A stretch of 64,000 nt of DNA from positions 434,001-498,000 of the forward strand of contig NZ_PUIP01000001.1 in the NCBI RefSeq assembly GCF_002968015.1, read 5' to 3'. This stretch comes from Massilia phosphatilytica. GTDB taxonomy: Bacteria; Pseudomonadota; Gammaproteobacteria; Burkholderiales; Burkholderiaceae_D. The notes below the pieces were generated by a model. The model did not search any database. It saw nothing but the letters and a program-made list of their open reading frames with translations, and was not told where the DNA came from. Below are positions 48,105 to 56,553 of the stretch, in pieces (positions within the stretch are counted from its first letter, which is position 1; each line of letters starts with the position of its first letter). Both the position numbers and the translations under genes were made by a program.

Positions 48105-49019
48105 ATGGAATTAAGGCACCTGCGCTACTTCGTTGCGGTCGCGGAAGAACGGAATTTCACGCGCGCCGCCGAGCGCCTGCACATCGCCCAGCCGCCGCTG
48201 AGCCGGCAGATCCAGCAACTGGAGGAAGACCTGGGCGTAACCCTGATCGAAAAGGGCGTGAGGCCGCTGCGCCTGACGGAGGCCGGCGCCTTTTTCCTGG
48301 CGCACGCGAAGCCGCTGCTCGACCAGGTGCGCGACCTGCGCACGATGACGCAGCGCGTGGGCAAGCTGGAACGGACGCTTTCAGTCGGCTTCGTCGCTTC
48401 GACCTTGTACGGCCTGCTGCCGGACATCATCCGCCGCTACCGCGACAACCACCCCGAGGTGGAAGTGACCCTGCACGAGATGACGACGGTGGAACAGCTC
48501 AAGGCGTTGAAGGAAGGGCGCATCGACGTGGGGTTCGGGCGCCTGAAGAGCGAGGACACGAGCATCCGCCGCATCCTGCTGCGCGAGGAGCCGATGGTCG
48601 TGGCACTGTTCCCCGGCCACCGCCTCGCGGAGAAAGAGGGCAACCTGCGCCTGACGGACCTGATCCACGAGGCGCTGCTCGTGTATCCGAAGGCGCCGCG
48701 GCCGAGCTTCGCCGACCAGGTGCTGGCCGCGTTCCGCGAAGCGAACCTGACGCCGGACCACGTGACGGAAGTGCGCGAACTGCAGATCGCGATGGGCCTC
48801 GTGGCGGCGGGGCAGGGCATCGCGGTCGTGCCGGAGAGCGTGCAGGGCATGCATCACCGGCACGTCGTGTACCGGCGCATCGAGGACAAGCATGCCGTCT
48901 CGCCGATCTTCTTCAGCGTGCGCCACATGGACCGCTCGCCCGAGCTGGAAGGCATGCTGGCCGCCGTGTATTCGGTCTACGACGACCTGGGCATCCCGCA
49001 CGTCAAGGAAGCGTTGTAG
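48105..49019 (+). CDS. catR: LysR-type regulator CatR/BenM
   Basis: A 304-residue LysR activator. The helix-turn-helix is MELRHLRYFVAVAEERNFTR plus AAERLHIAQPPLSRQIQQLE. The effector domain begins near residue 90 (LSVGFVASTLYGLLPDII). The beginning MELRHLRYF and IAQPPLSRQI are characteristic of the CatR/CatM/BenM subgroup, which responds to cis,cis-muconate and, in BenM, also to benzoate. It is divergent from catB, with a control region of just over 100 bases. The same sites before benE suggest that it governs both units. Confidence 0.93.
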   Translation: MELRHLRYFVAVAEERNFTRAAERLHIAQPPLSRQIQQLEEDLGVTLIEKGVRPLRLTEAGAFFLAHAKPLLDQVRDLRTMTQRVGKLERTLSVGFVASTLYGLLPDIIRRYRDNHPEVEVTLHEMTTVEQLKALKEGRIDVGFGRLKSEDTSIRRILLREEPMVVALFPGHRLAEKEGNLRLTDLIHEALLVYPKAPRPSFADQVLAAFREANLTPDHVTEVRELQIAMGLVAAGQGIAVVPESVQGMHHRHVVYRRIEDKHAVSPIFFSVRHMDRSPELEGMLAAVYSVYDDLGIPHVKEAL

Positions 49020-49021
49020 GC

Positions 49022-49903
49022 ATGCACAAGGCCACCCTGGCCGGCTTGACGGCCATCCTGCTGTGGAGCGCCATCGTGGGCCTGATCCGCAGCGTCAGCG
49101 TCCACCTGGGCCCGACGGGCGGGGCGGCGCTGATGTACAGCGTGGCGTCGGTGTTCCTGCTGCTGTCGGTGGGACAGGCGCGCCTGCCGCGCCGCTACCT
49201 GGTCTGGGGCAGCCTGCTGTTCGTGACGTATGAACTGTGCCTGTCGCTGTCGATCGGCTACGCCGACACGGCGCGCCAGGCCATCGAGGTCGGGATGGTC
49301 AACTACCTGTGGCCCACGTTCACGATCGTGGCAACCATCCTGTTCAACCGGCAGAAGGCCAACTTCCTCATCGTGCCGGGGTTCGTGCTGTCCATCGTCG
49401 GCATCTGCTGGGTGCTGGGCGGCGCGCAGGGCGTCGACCCGGCCGGCATGCTGCGCAACGTGCGCGCCAACCCGCTCAGCTATGGCCTGGCCTTCGCCGG
49501 CGCCCTGATCTGGGCCGCATACTGCGTCGTGACGGCGCGGATCGCGGAAGGGAAAAATGGCGTCACGCTGTTCTTCATCCTCGTGTCCGCGACGCTGTGG
49601 GCCAAGTACCTGCTGGAGGGCGGCGGTCGCATGGATTTTAGTATCGAGGCCGTCGTCTACCTGCTGCTTGCCGCGGGCGCCATGGGCTTCGGCTACGGCG
49701 CGTGGAACGTCGGCATCCTGCACGGAAACGTGACGGTCCTGGCCGGGGCGTCGTACTTCATCCCCGTGCTGTCGGCGGCGCTGTCGTCCTTTCTGCTGCA
49801 CGCGCCGCTGCCGCCCGCGTTCTGGCAGGGCGCGGCGATGGTGTGCGGCGGCGCCATCCTGTGCTGGCTGGCGACGCGCGCCAGGCAGGGTGACGCCCGC
49901 TAG
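49022..49903 (+). CDS. DMT-family exporter, YddG-like
   Basis: A 293-residue protein with ten membrane segments and two EamA repeats (ATLAGLTAILLWSAIVGLIR; LAFAGALIWAAYCVVTARIA). Its layout and the motif RQAIEVGMVNYLWPTFTIVA place it with the YddG aromatic amino acid exporters. It begins two bases after catR, so it may be co-transcribed with the regulator; a link to aromatic metabolism is possible but unproven. Its stop overlaps the end of a LysR remnant on the other strand. Confidence 0.88.
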   Translation: MHKATLAGLTAILLWSAIVGLIRSVSVHLGPTGGAALMYSVASVFLLLSVGQARLPRRYLVWGSLLFVTYELCLSLSIGYADTARQAIEVGMVNYLWPTFTIVATILFNRQKANFLIVPGFVLSIVGICWVLGGAQGVDPAGMLRNVRANPLSYGLAFAGALIWAAYCVVTARIAEGKNGVTLFFILVSATLWAKYLLEGGGRMDFSIEAVVYLLLAAGAMGFGYGAWNVGILHGNVTVLAGASYFIPVLSAALSSFLLHAPLPPAFWQGAAMVCGGAILCWLATRARQGDAR

Positions 49904-50208
49904 CGATCCTGCGCAAAGCGCTCGAACGCCTGCGTCAAAAAGGCGATGAGCGTACGCACGCGCGACGACTGGTGCTGGTGCTGCGGGTAGACCGCGTAGA
50001 TGTCGGCGTCCGGCGTGCGGTACTGCGGCAGGATCTGGACGAGGCGTCCGCTGTCGAGATAGCGCTCGACGTCCCACTCCGCCCGCATCAGGATGCCGTG
50101 GCCGTCGAGCGCCCAGTTGACGGCGATCTCGCCATCGTTCGTCGTCAGATTGCCGCGTACCTTCACCAGTTCGCCGGCGTCGTCCACCCGGTCCTTGTAC
50201 AGGGGATG
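49900..50208 (-). pseudogene. LysR-type regulator, C-terminal remnant
   Basis: About 100 codons equal the end of a LysR effector domain (HPLYKDRVDDAGELVKVRGN, NWALDGHGILMRAEWDVERY, SRVRTLIAFLTQAFERFA). The helix-turn-helix and two-thirds of the protein are missing. Homology stops near 50210, exactly where the MOFRL remnant begins on the other strand. No start codon with a ribosome binding site is seen. Confidence 0.8.
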
Positions 50209-50210
50209 CG

Positions 50211-50597
50211 GCGGCCGTGCTCGAGCAGCAGGTCGCCGCGCCCTGCGTGCTGCTGTCGGGCGGCGAGACGACGGTGACGGTGCGCGGCGACGGACGCGGT
50301 GGCCGCAATGTGGAATTCCTGCTGGCGGCCGCCATCGCGCTGCGGGGCGAGCCCGGCGTGCACGGACTCGCGGGCGACACGGATGGCGTCGATGGCCAGG
50401 AGGAGATCGCGGGCGGTTATTTTTCGCCTACGACCCTGGCGCGGGCGTTCGGGCTGGGCATTCGCCCGCTGCACAGCCTCGATCGCAATGACGGCCACGG
50501 CTTTTTCCAGGCGCTGGACGATGCCGTCGTGACCGGTCCGACGCTCACCAACGTGAATGACTTCCGCGCGCTCCTCGTGACCAATCGTACGCGCTGA
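50211..50597 (+). pseudogene. Glycerate 2-kinase (MOFRL domain), C-terminal remnant
   Basis: About 128 codons encode the MOFRL domain of type-2 glycerate kinase (PCVLLSGGETTVTVRGDGRG, GLAGDTDGVDGQEEIAGGYF, VTGPTLTNVNDFRALLV). The complete enzyme has about 420 residues; the N-terminal 300 are gone. The first possible start (GTG 50217) has no ribosome binding site. It abuts the LysR remnant head to head, marking a deletion or rearrangement join. Confidence 0.82.
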
Positions 50598-50660
50598 TGT
50601 GACGTGTTGCGGGTATGATGCTCATCGGTAATGTGTCGTTGCCGAAGTCCGAAAGCATCC

Positions 50661-52262
50661 ATGAAGTCCAGCCAGAAAATCGCCGCCGCGCTCGTGCTCT
50701 GCGCGGCCGCCCTCGTACCCCGTTTCTCCTTCGCCCAGTCCATCCCCGCTGCCATCCATGCGCAGGCCGCGCCGTTGCCCGGCCCCTACGACGAACGCGG
50801 CTGGCTCGACCGGTTCTACGCCGCGCGCAAGTACACGCCCGCGTGGAATCCGCAGACCGCCGCCGCGGCGCTGTGGGTGCTGCGCCAGGCCCCGGTGCAA
50901 GGCCTCGACCCGCAAGACTATGGCGCCGACGCCTTGCAGCAGCAACTGCGCGCCGGCCATGCCGACCCGGCCAGGTTCGACGTCGCGCTCACGGCGGCGA
51001 TGCTGCACTACCTCGCCGACCTGCGCGTGGGCCGCGTGCGTTCCGAATACCATTCCGGCAAGTCCGACGCGCGCCTGAAGCGGTACGACCCGGTCGAGCG
51101 CCTCCGCGCGGGGCTCGCCGGCGGCAAGCTGCGCGACGCGGTGCAGGCGGCCGAGCCGCAACTGCCGCTGTATGCGCAGGTCAAGGCGGCGCTGGCGCAT
51201 TACCGCGAGCTCGCGAAGCAGCCGTATCCGGCGCTGCTGGTGCCGCCGGCGAAGGTCAAGCCAGGCGGCGCGTACCCGGATGCACAGGCACTGTTCGAAC
51301 GCCTCGTGCTGCTTGGCGACCTGCCGGCCGATGCAACGGCGCCCGCCGAAGGCAACTACGGCGATGCGCTGGAAGAGGGCGTGCGTCACTTCCAGGCCCG
51401 GCACGGGCTGGAGGACGACGGCGTGCTGGGCCGCGGCACGGTCAACGCGCTCAACGTGCCGCCCGCGCAGCGTGTGCGCCAGCTGGAACTGACGCTGGAA
51501 CGCCTGCGCTGGCTGCCGGATTTCGGCCCCGGCCCGCTGATCGTCGTCGACCTGCCGGCTTACCGCCTGTGGGCGCTGCAGAACGGCAGCACGGAGGCGC
51601 CGCTCGAGATGCGGGTCGTCGTCGGCTCCGCCGTCAAGACGGAAACGCCGCTGTTCGTCGGGCAGATGCGCTACCTCGAATTCAACCCGTACTGGAACGT
51701 CCCGCGCAGCATCCTCGAAAAAGAGATCCTGCCGAAGCTCGCGCGCAATCCGGCGTACCTGAAGCAGCATGACATGGAGACGGTCCCGCCTGACGCGAGC
51801 GTGGCCGATCTGAAGGCGGGCAGGGCGCGCGTGCGCCAGCGCCCGGGTGCGAAGAATTCGCTGGGGCCGATCAAGTTCGCGATGCCGAACCCGATGGACA
51901 TCTATCTGCACTCGACGTCGGCGCGCGAGCTGTTCGAACGCAGCCGGCGCGACCTGTCGCACGGGTGCATCCGCGTCGAGCACCCGGCCGCGCTGGCGCA
52001 GTATGTGCTCGGCGGGCAGCGCCAGTGGAGTGCGGACGCGATCCAGGAAGCTCTGCAGCCGGGACCGACGAAGCACGTCGACCTGGCGCGTCCGATTCCC
52101 GTCGTGCTGTTCTACGCGACCGCCATCGCCGACAGCGAGGGCGGTGCGCGCTTCGCCGCGGACATCTACGGCCGCGACGTCAAGCTGGAGCAGGAGCTGG
52201 CGGCACGCCGCAGCTCCGCACCGGTCAGCGAGCCTGGGTCAGCGCCGCGTCACCCCAGGTGA
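50661..52262 (+). CDS. L,D-transpeptidase (YcbB/LdtD type), exported
   Basis: A 533-residue cell-wall enzyme that cross-links peptidoglycan stem peptides (3-3 links) or performs related exchange. A signal peptide (AAALVLCAAALVPRFSFAQ) is followed by a scaffold domain, a peptidoglycan-binding domain (about 240-275; EGVRHFQARHGLEDDGVLGR) and the YkuD catalytic domain (about 300-480). The active-site motif is HSTSARELF, with SHGCIRVEHP further on (Cys about 436). ATG 50661 is chosen over the upstream frame start because the signal follows. It converges with the GH27 gene, and the last 38 bases overlap. Confidence 0.93.
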   Translation: MKSSQKIAAALVLCAAALVPRFSFAQSIPAAIHAQAAPLPGPYDERGWLDRFYAARKYTPAWNPQTAAAALWVLRQAPVQGLDPQDYGADALQQQLRAGHADPARFDVALTAAMLHYLADLRVGRVRSEYHSGKSDARLKRYDPVERLRAGLAGGKLRDAVQAAEPQLPLYAQVKAALAHYRELAKQPYPALLVPPAKVKPGGAYPDAQALFERLVLLGDLPADATAPAEGNYGDALEEGVRHFQARHGLEDDGVLGRGTVNALNVPPAQRVRQLELTLERLRWLPDFGPGPLIVVDLPAYRLWALQNGSTEAPLEMRVVVGSAVKTETPLFVGQMRYLEFNPYWNVPRSILEKEILPKLARNPAYLKQHDMETVPPDASVADLKAGRARVRQRPGAKNSLGPIKFAMPNPMDIYLHSTSARELFERSRRDLSHGCIRVEHPAALAQYVLGGQRQWSADAIQEALQPGPTKHVDLARPIPVVLFYATAIADSEGGARFAADIYGRDVKLEQELAARRSSAPVSEPGSAPRHPR

Positions 52263-54111
52263 CCGGCAGCTGCTCGTTGGCGCCGCCTGCGCTCTTCGCC
52301 ACGAGTTCGATCAGCTTGACGCCGCCGACGTCCACGCTCAGCGCCTGCGCCGGCTGGCCCCAGCGCAGGGCCTTGCTCTTCGCGAGCAGCTTGCCGTCGC
52401 CGTAGACGAGGAAGGTCACGCCGTGCGCGCGGTCCTGCGCGGAATCGTCGACGCCGACCTTCGTCTCCAGGCGGCGGTAGTCGTGGTTACGCACTTCCAG
52501 GCGCGAATTGGCCAGGATGCCGATGCCGGCGTCGTAGCGCTTGCCCGCGACCTGCAGCCACTGGCCGTACGGCGTGCTGTCCGCACGCGCGCCGCCGAAG
52601 CCGGCGTACATCGGACGTTCGCCGCCGCCCTTGGTGCCGCTCCAGCCGAACGACGAGCGGAACACGGTCGGATCGGCCGTCGGCTTCGTCACGCCGTCGA
52701 CGGCCGGGTTCACGCTGCCCGGCTGCTCCGACAGGTACAGGCCGTCCGCCAGCGTGCGTGCGCCCTGGACGCGGAAGATGCGCGTCTCGCGCGGCGCCAC
52801 TTTCACTTTCGTCTCGTTCGTGAACGACGAGGCTTCCTTCGACCAGAGATCGGTCAGCGTGATCTTGCCGTCCTTGCGGAACTTGAGGTGCTCGGCCGTC
52901 AGGTCGGCGTCGACCGGCGCGATGCCGCGGTTGAAGATGGCGACGGCCTTCTCGCCCGAGGCCAGGGTCTTGACTAGGATTTGCACGTCGTCGGCGTCGT
53001 ACGCAAGTACCGCCTGGTTGCCGGCCGCATCCTGGTTCAGCGCGATGATGTCGGCGTTGCCGAAGATGTCGATCAGCACCTGCGGCGTCGTGCGCAGGTC
53101 GGCGCCCGTAAACAGCGGCGAATTCAGCATGGCCCACAGCGCGAAGTGCGACTTCGCTTCGGTGAGGTGGTTCGCGTCGAAATCGCCGGCACCGATGTAC
53201 AGCATGTCCGGATCGTTCCAGCTGCCCGGATGGGCGTACAGTTCGCGCCGTGCGGCGCTGTCGTAATTACTGAGCAGGCGCGGCCAGTTCGGGCGGATGT
53301 CGTCGCTCGTGCGCGAGATATTGCCGAAGTTTTTGCCCCACGCGCGCACATCGCCGGCGCCCCACACGCACAGCGACAGCAGGTAGTCGCCGTCCGGATT
53401 GTTGCGTTTCAGCGCCTCGTTGATCTGCGTGAATTCGGCCTGCACGGCCGGGATGTCCGAGCGGGCGACGGACTCCAGGTCCAGCACCGGCTTCAGCGCG
53501 CGATAGTCGCCCGTCTTGACTTTCGGGCTGTCCGCGCCATACGCGCGCAGGCCGCAGCCGTCGACCTTGATGAAGTCGAAGCCCCAGTCGCCGAAGAACA
53601 GGCCGATGTCCTGGTCGATGTGGCCGTACAGGCCGACTTCGCGTTCGAGCACGCTGCCCTTCGGCAGGTTGGGATCGTCGCCGCCATACGCCTGCGAACA
53701 GGTGTTGCGGCCGAGATCCGAGTAAATGCCGGCCTTCAGGCCCATCGCGTGCAGCTTGTCGGTGAAGGGACGGAACCCGCCGTTGGCTGTGGACGGGAAG
53801 CGGTCCGGGCGGGCGATCAGGCGCCCGTCCGGCTGGTTGCGGCGCAGCGCCCAGCCGTCGTCGATGTTGACGTAGCGGTAGCCCTTGGCGGCCAGGCCGC
53901 TGTCCACGAGGCGCTGGGCCGCGCCCAGCACCTTCGCTTCGTCGATGTCGGTGCCGAACGCGTTCCAGCTGCTCCAGCCCATCGGCGGCGTCGCCGCGTG
54001 GCCGGCGGTGTAGGCGCTCCAGCGCGCCGTCGGGGCGAGGGGATCGGTGGCGGCATGAGACATGGTCGCCGCGAACAGCAGGGGAATCAGGGCCAGGCGA
54101 GGCTTTTGCAT
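52225..54111 (-). CDS. GH27 alpha-galactosidase with C-terminal NPCBM domain
   Basis: A 628-residue exported enzyme. A signal peptide (LALIPLLFAATMSHA) leads to the GH27 barrel: PPMGWSSWNAFGTDIDE, YRYVNIDDGWALRRNQPDGR, the nucleophile Asp of FIKVDGCGLR (about 184) and the acid/base Asp in WNDPDMLYIGAG. A C-terminal beta domain is followed by an NPCBM module (about 490-620; TKGGGERPMYAGFGGARADS), thought to bind carbohydrate. It removes terminal alpha-galactose from galactomannan or raffinose-type sugars. ATG 54111 is preferred to 54204, since the signal begins there. The 3' end overlaps the L,D-transpeptidase gene. Confidence 0.93.
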   Translation of the reverse strand: MQKPRLALIPLLFAATMSHAATDPLAPTARWSAYTAGHAATPPMGWSSWNAFGTDIDEAKVLGAAQRLVDSGLAAKGYRYVNIDDGWALRRNQPDGRLIARPDRFPSTANGGFRPFTDKLHAMGLKAGIYSDLGRNTCSQAYGGDDPNLPKGSVLEREVGLYGHIDQDIGLFFGDWGFDFIKVDGCGLRAYGADSPKVKTGDYRALKPVLDLESVARSDIPAVQAEFTQINEALKRNNPDGDYLLSLCVWGAGDVRAWGKNFGNISRTSDDIRPNWPRLLSNYDSAARRELYAHPGSWNDPDMLYIGAGDFDANHLTEAKSHFALWAMLNSPLFTGADLRTTPQVLIDIFGNADIIALNQDAAGNQAVLAYDADDVQILVKTLASGEKAVAIFNRGIAPVDADLTAEHLKFRKDGKITLTDLWSKEASSFTNETKVKVAPRETRIFRVQGARTLADGLYLSEQPGSVNPAVDGVTKPTADPTVFRSSFGWSGTKGGGERPMYAGFGGARADSTPYGQWLQVAGKRYDAGIGILANSRLEVRNHDYRRLETKVGVDDSAQDRAHGVTFLVYGDGKLLAKSKALRWGQPAQALSVDVGGVKLIELVAKSAGGANEQLPVTWGDAALTQAR

Positions 54112-54256
54112 CAGGATTTCCAGTATGAGGTGTGGACGTAATAGCAGATTATGCGAAGAGCGGGGCGGTTCGGCAATTGCTAAATGTGTCAGCCGGTATA
54201 TCAAATTGAGCTGGCGGGCACCTATGTTAAAGTGACATCATTATTCCGGGTGCTCC

Positions 54257-55594
54257 ATGAATCTGTTCGAACATCTGGCCCTGCTGGCCGTCCTCGTGCT
54301 GGCCGCCGGTTTCCTATCCCTGAGCGAAATCGCGCTGGCCGCCGCACGCAAGATCAAATTGAAACTGCTGGCCGAAGCCGGCGACGAGCGCGCGCGCAAG
54401 GTGATGGCGCTGCAGGCGCAGTCGGCCGACTTCTTCGCGGCGTCGCAGATCGGCCTGAACGCGATCGCCATCCTGGGCGGTATCCTCGGCGAGGGCGCGT
54501 TGCGCCCGTTTTTCCTGGAATGGCTGGCGCTCTTCTACGACGGTCCGGGCCGCGAGAATCTCGCGTTCGCCCTGTCGTTCGTGTTCGTCACGACCTTGTT
54601 CGTGCTGTTCGCCGACCTGATGCCCAAGCGCCTCGCGATGATCGCGCCGGAGAGCACGGCGATGGCCGTGGTGCGGCCGGTGCTGGTCATCATCCGCGTG
54701 TTCAAGCCGCTGGCCTGGGCGCTGAACAAGGTGGCGAACATGCTGTTCCGCCTGTTCGGCGTCGACACGACGCGCGAGGACCGCATCACCTTCGACGAGA
54801 TCTCGGCCGTCGTGGAAGCCGGCGCGCAGGCGGGCGTGCTGCAGAAGCAGGAACAGCACTTCATCGAGAACGTGTTCGAACTGGAGTCGCGCGCGGTCAC
54901 GTCGACGATGACGACGCGGGAAAACGTCGTGTTCTTCACGCTGAACGAAGCCGAGGACAGCATCCGCCAGAAGATCGCGACGCACGCGCTGTCGAAATTC
55001 CCCGTGTGCGACGGTGTGATCGACCGCGTGATCGGCTACGTGGACACGCGCGACATCCTTGTGCAACTGCTGAACCGGCAGTCCCGCTTCCAGCTGAACG
55101 AATCGAGCATCCGGACGGTCCTGATCATTCCCGATGCGCTGACCTTGTCCGAGCTGCTCGACCGCTTCCGCGCCACCAAGGAGACGTTCGCTGTCGTGAT
55201 CAACGAGTACGCGTTCGTCGTCGGTGTCGTCACGCTGAGCGACATCATGGTGACCGTCATGGGCAAATGGGGCACGCCGCTGGAAGCGGACCAGCAGGCC
55301 ATGCAGCGCGAGGACGGCTCATGGCTGATCGACGGCAGCACGCCGGTGGCGGACATGAAGCGGGTGCTGGAACTGGACGCGCTGCCCGAGGAAGACCACT
55401 ACGAGACGGCGGCAGGCTTCATGATGTACATGCTGCGCAAGGTGCCCAAGCCGACCGATAGCGTCGAATACGAAGGGATGCGGTTCGAAGTGCTCGACGT
55501 CGACCACTACCGGATCGACCAGCTGCTCGTGAAGCGCATCGGCGCGCGCGGCACTCAGCCCGCGGCGGAGGCGGATTCGCTGTCCGATTCCTGA
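54257..55594 (+). CDS. CNNM/CorC-HlyC family membrane protein (hemolysin-like transporter)
   Basis: A 445-residue inner-membrane protein. The N-terminal CNNM membrane domain (about 1-190; LFEHLALLAVLVLAAGFLSL, ALSFVFVTTLFVLFADLMPK) is followed by a CBS pair (about 205-330) and a C-terminal CorC_HlyC domain (about 345-430; TAAGFMMYMLRKVPKPTDSV). Family members take part in Mg2+/Co2+ efflux; the hemolysin label is historical. Its last 40 bases overlap the end of the converging rhodanese gene. Confidence 0.92.
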   Translation: MNLFEHLALLAVLVLAAGFLSLSEIALAAARKIKLKLLAEAGDERARKVMALQAQSADFFAASQIGLNAIAILGGILGEGALRPFFLEWLALFYDGPGRENLAFALSFVFVTTLFVLFADLMPKRLAMIAPESTAMAVVRPVLVIIRVFKPLAWALNKVANMLFRLFGVDTTREDRITFDEISAVVEAGAQAGVLQKQEQHFIENVFELESRAVTSTMTTRENVVFFTLNEAEDSIRQKIATHALSKFPVCDGVIDRVIGYVDTRDILVQLLNRQSRFQLNESSIRTVLIIPDALTLSELLDRFRATKETFAVVINEYAFVVGVVTLSDIMVTVMGKWGTPLEADQQAMQREDGSWLIDGSTPVADMKRVLELDALPEEDHYETAAGFMMYMLRKVPKPTDSVEYEGMRFEVLDVDHYRIDQLLVKRIGARGTQPAAEADSLSDS

Positions 55595-56481
55595 CCATCG
55601 ATCCTCCGGACGATCGGGTTGTCCGGATCGCGGCTCCACTCGCACCAGCCACCGTCGTACACGGCGATGTCGTCCCAGCCCATCAGCCAGGCGTAGAAGA
55701 ACGCCAGCGACGCACGCCACCCTGTGCCGCAATAGAACACCGTCTGCCGGCCCGCATGGATGCCGTGTGACCCCCACATCCGCGCGATGTCGGCGGCTGG
55801 TTTCATGCGCCCGTCCGCGAGGTGGAACGCGGCCATGCTGTTCACGTCGCCGTCCTCGCCGGCACGGCCCCATGCCGCGCCGGGGATGTCGCCGCGCGCC
55901 TCGATATAGCTGTAGCCGGACGTCCTGCCGATGTATTCGTTCCACGTGCGAATGCTGGCCAGCGTGCCGCGACCGTGGCGCAGCAGGCCGCGGACCCGGT
56001 CCATGTCGTACAGATAGCCGGGCCGCGCGGGGAACGCGGCGCCGAAATCGCAGGCCGCGGCACCGGGGCGCGGCGGCCCCCCTTCGAGCGGCAGTCCGGC
56101 GCGCTGCCACGCCGCGAAACCGCCGTCGAGCAGGCGGACGTCGGCCACGCCCGCATACAGCAGCAGGTGCGCGACGCGCGCGGCCGCGAGCACGTTGCGG
56201 CCGTACAGGATGACGGTGACGTCGTGGCGGATGCCGTGGGCGAGCAGTACCCGCAGGAGTGCGGCGTCGGGGACCTTGTTCCACAGGGGGCCGTGCTCGA
56301 ACCACGCGGTGTCGAGGTAGCCGGCACCGGGGATATGCCCGGCCGCGAATGTGTCGACGGCGCCGCAGCCCACCTCGAACAGGCGCGCGCCGTCGGCGAA
56401 CTGCGCCAGCCACCCGGGCGTGACGAGGTGCCGCCAGCGGGGCAGGTCGCGACGGAAGCCGAAGGAGGGGATGCTGTTCAA
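55555..56481 (-). CDS. Thiosulfate/3-mercaptopyruvate sulfurtransferase (double rhodanese)
   Basis: A 308-residue protein with two rhodanese modules. The N-terminal one (about 20-135) is inactive. The C-terminal one carries the active Cys near residue 251 in VFYCGTGWRASLAF; the six-residue loop CGTGWR is of the thiosulfate sulfurtransferase kind rather than CG-SG-T of mercaptopyruvate enzymes. The acnB terminator lies between it and acnB, so it is transcribed independently or by read-through. The sulfur acceptor is unknown. Confidence 0.87.
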   Translation of the reverse strand: MNSIPSFGFRRDLPRWRHLVTPGWLAQFADGARLFEVGCGAVDTFAAGHIPGAGYLDTAWFEHGPLWNKVPDAALLRVLLAHGIRHDVTVILYGRNVLAAARVAHLLLYAGVADVRLLDGGFAAWQRAGLPLEGGPPRPGAAACDFGAAFPARPGYLYDMDRVRGLLRHGRGTLASIRTWNEYIGRTSGYSYIEARGDIPGAAWGRAGEDGDVNSMAAFHLADGRMKPAADIARMWGSHGIHAGRQTVFYCGTGWRASLAFFYAWLMGWDDIAVYDGGWCEWSRDPDNPIVRRIDGQESDSESASAAG

Positions 56482-56494
56482 GAGAGAGGAAATG

Positions 56495-56531
56495 AAAAAG
56501 GGCCGGGCCCGTATGTTACAGGACCCGGCCC
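56495..56531 (-). terminator. Terminator downstream of acnB
   Basis: On the minus strand GGGCCGGG and CCCGGCCC form an eight-pair stem with a long loop, followed by five T residues. It lies between the acnB stop and the rhodanese start. Confidence 0.8.
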
Positions 56532-56553
56532 CCGAGGGGCTGACTCGTCAGCC

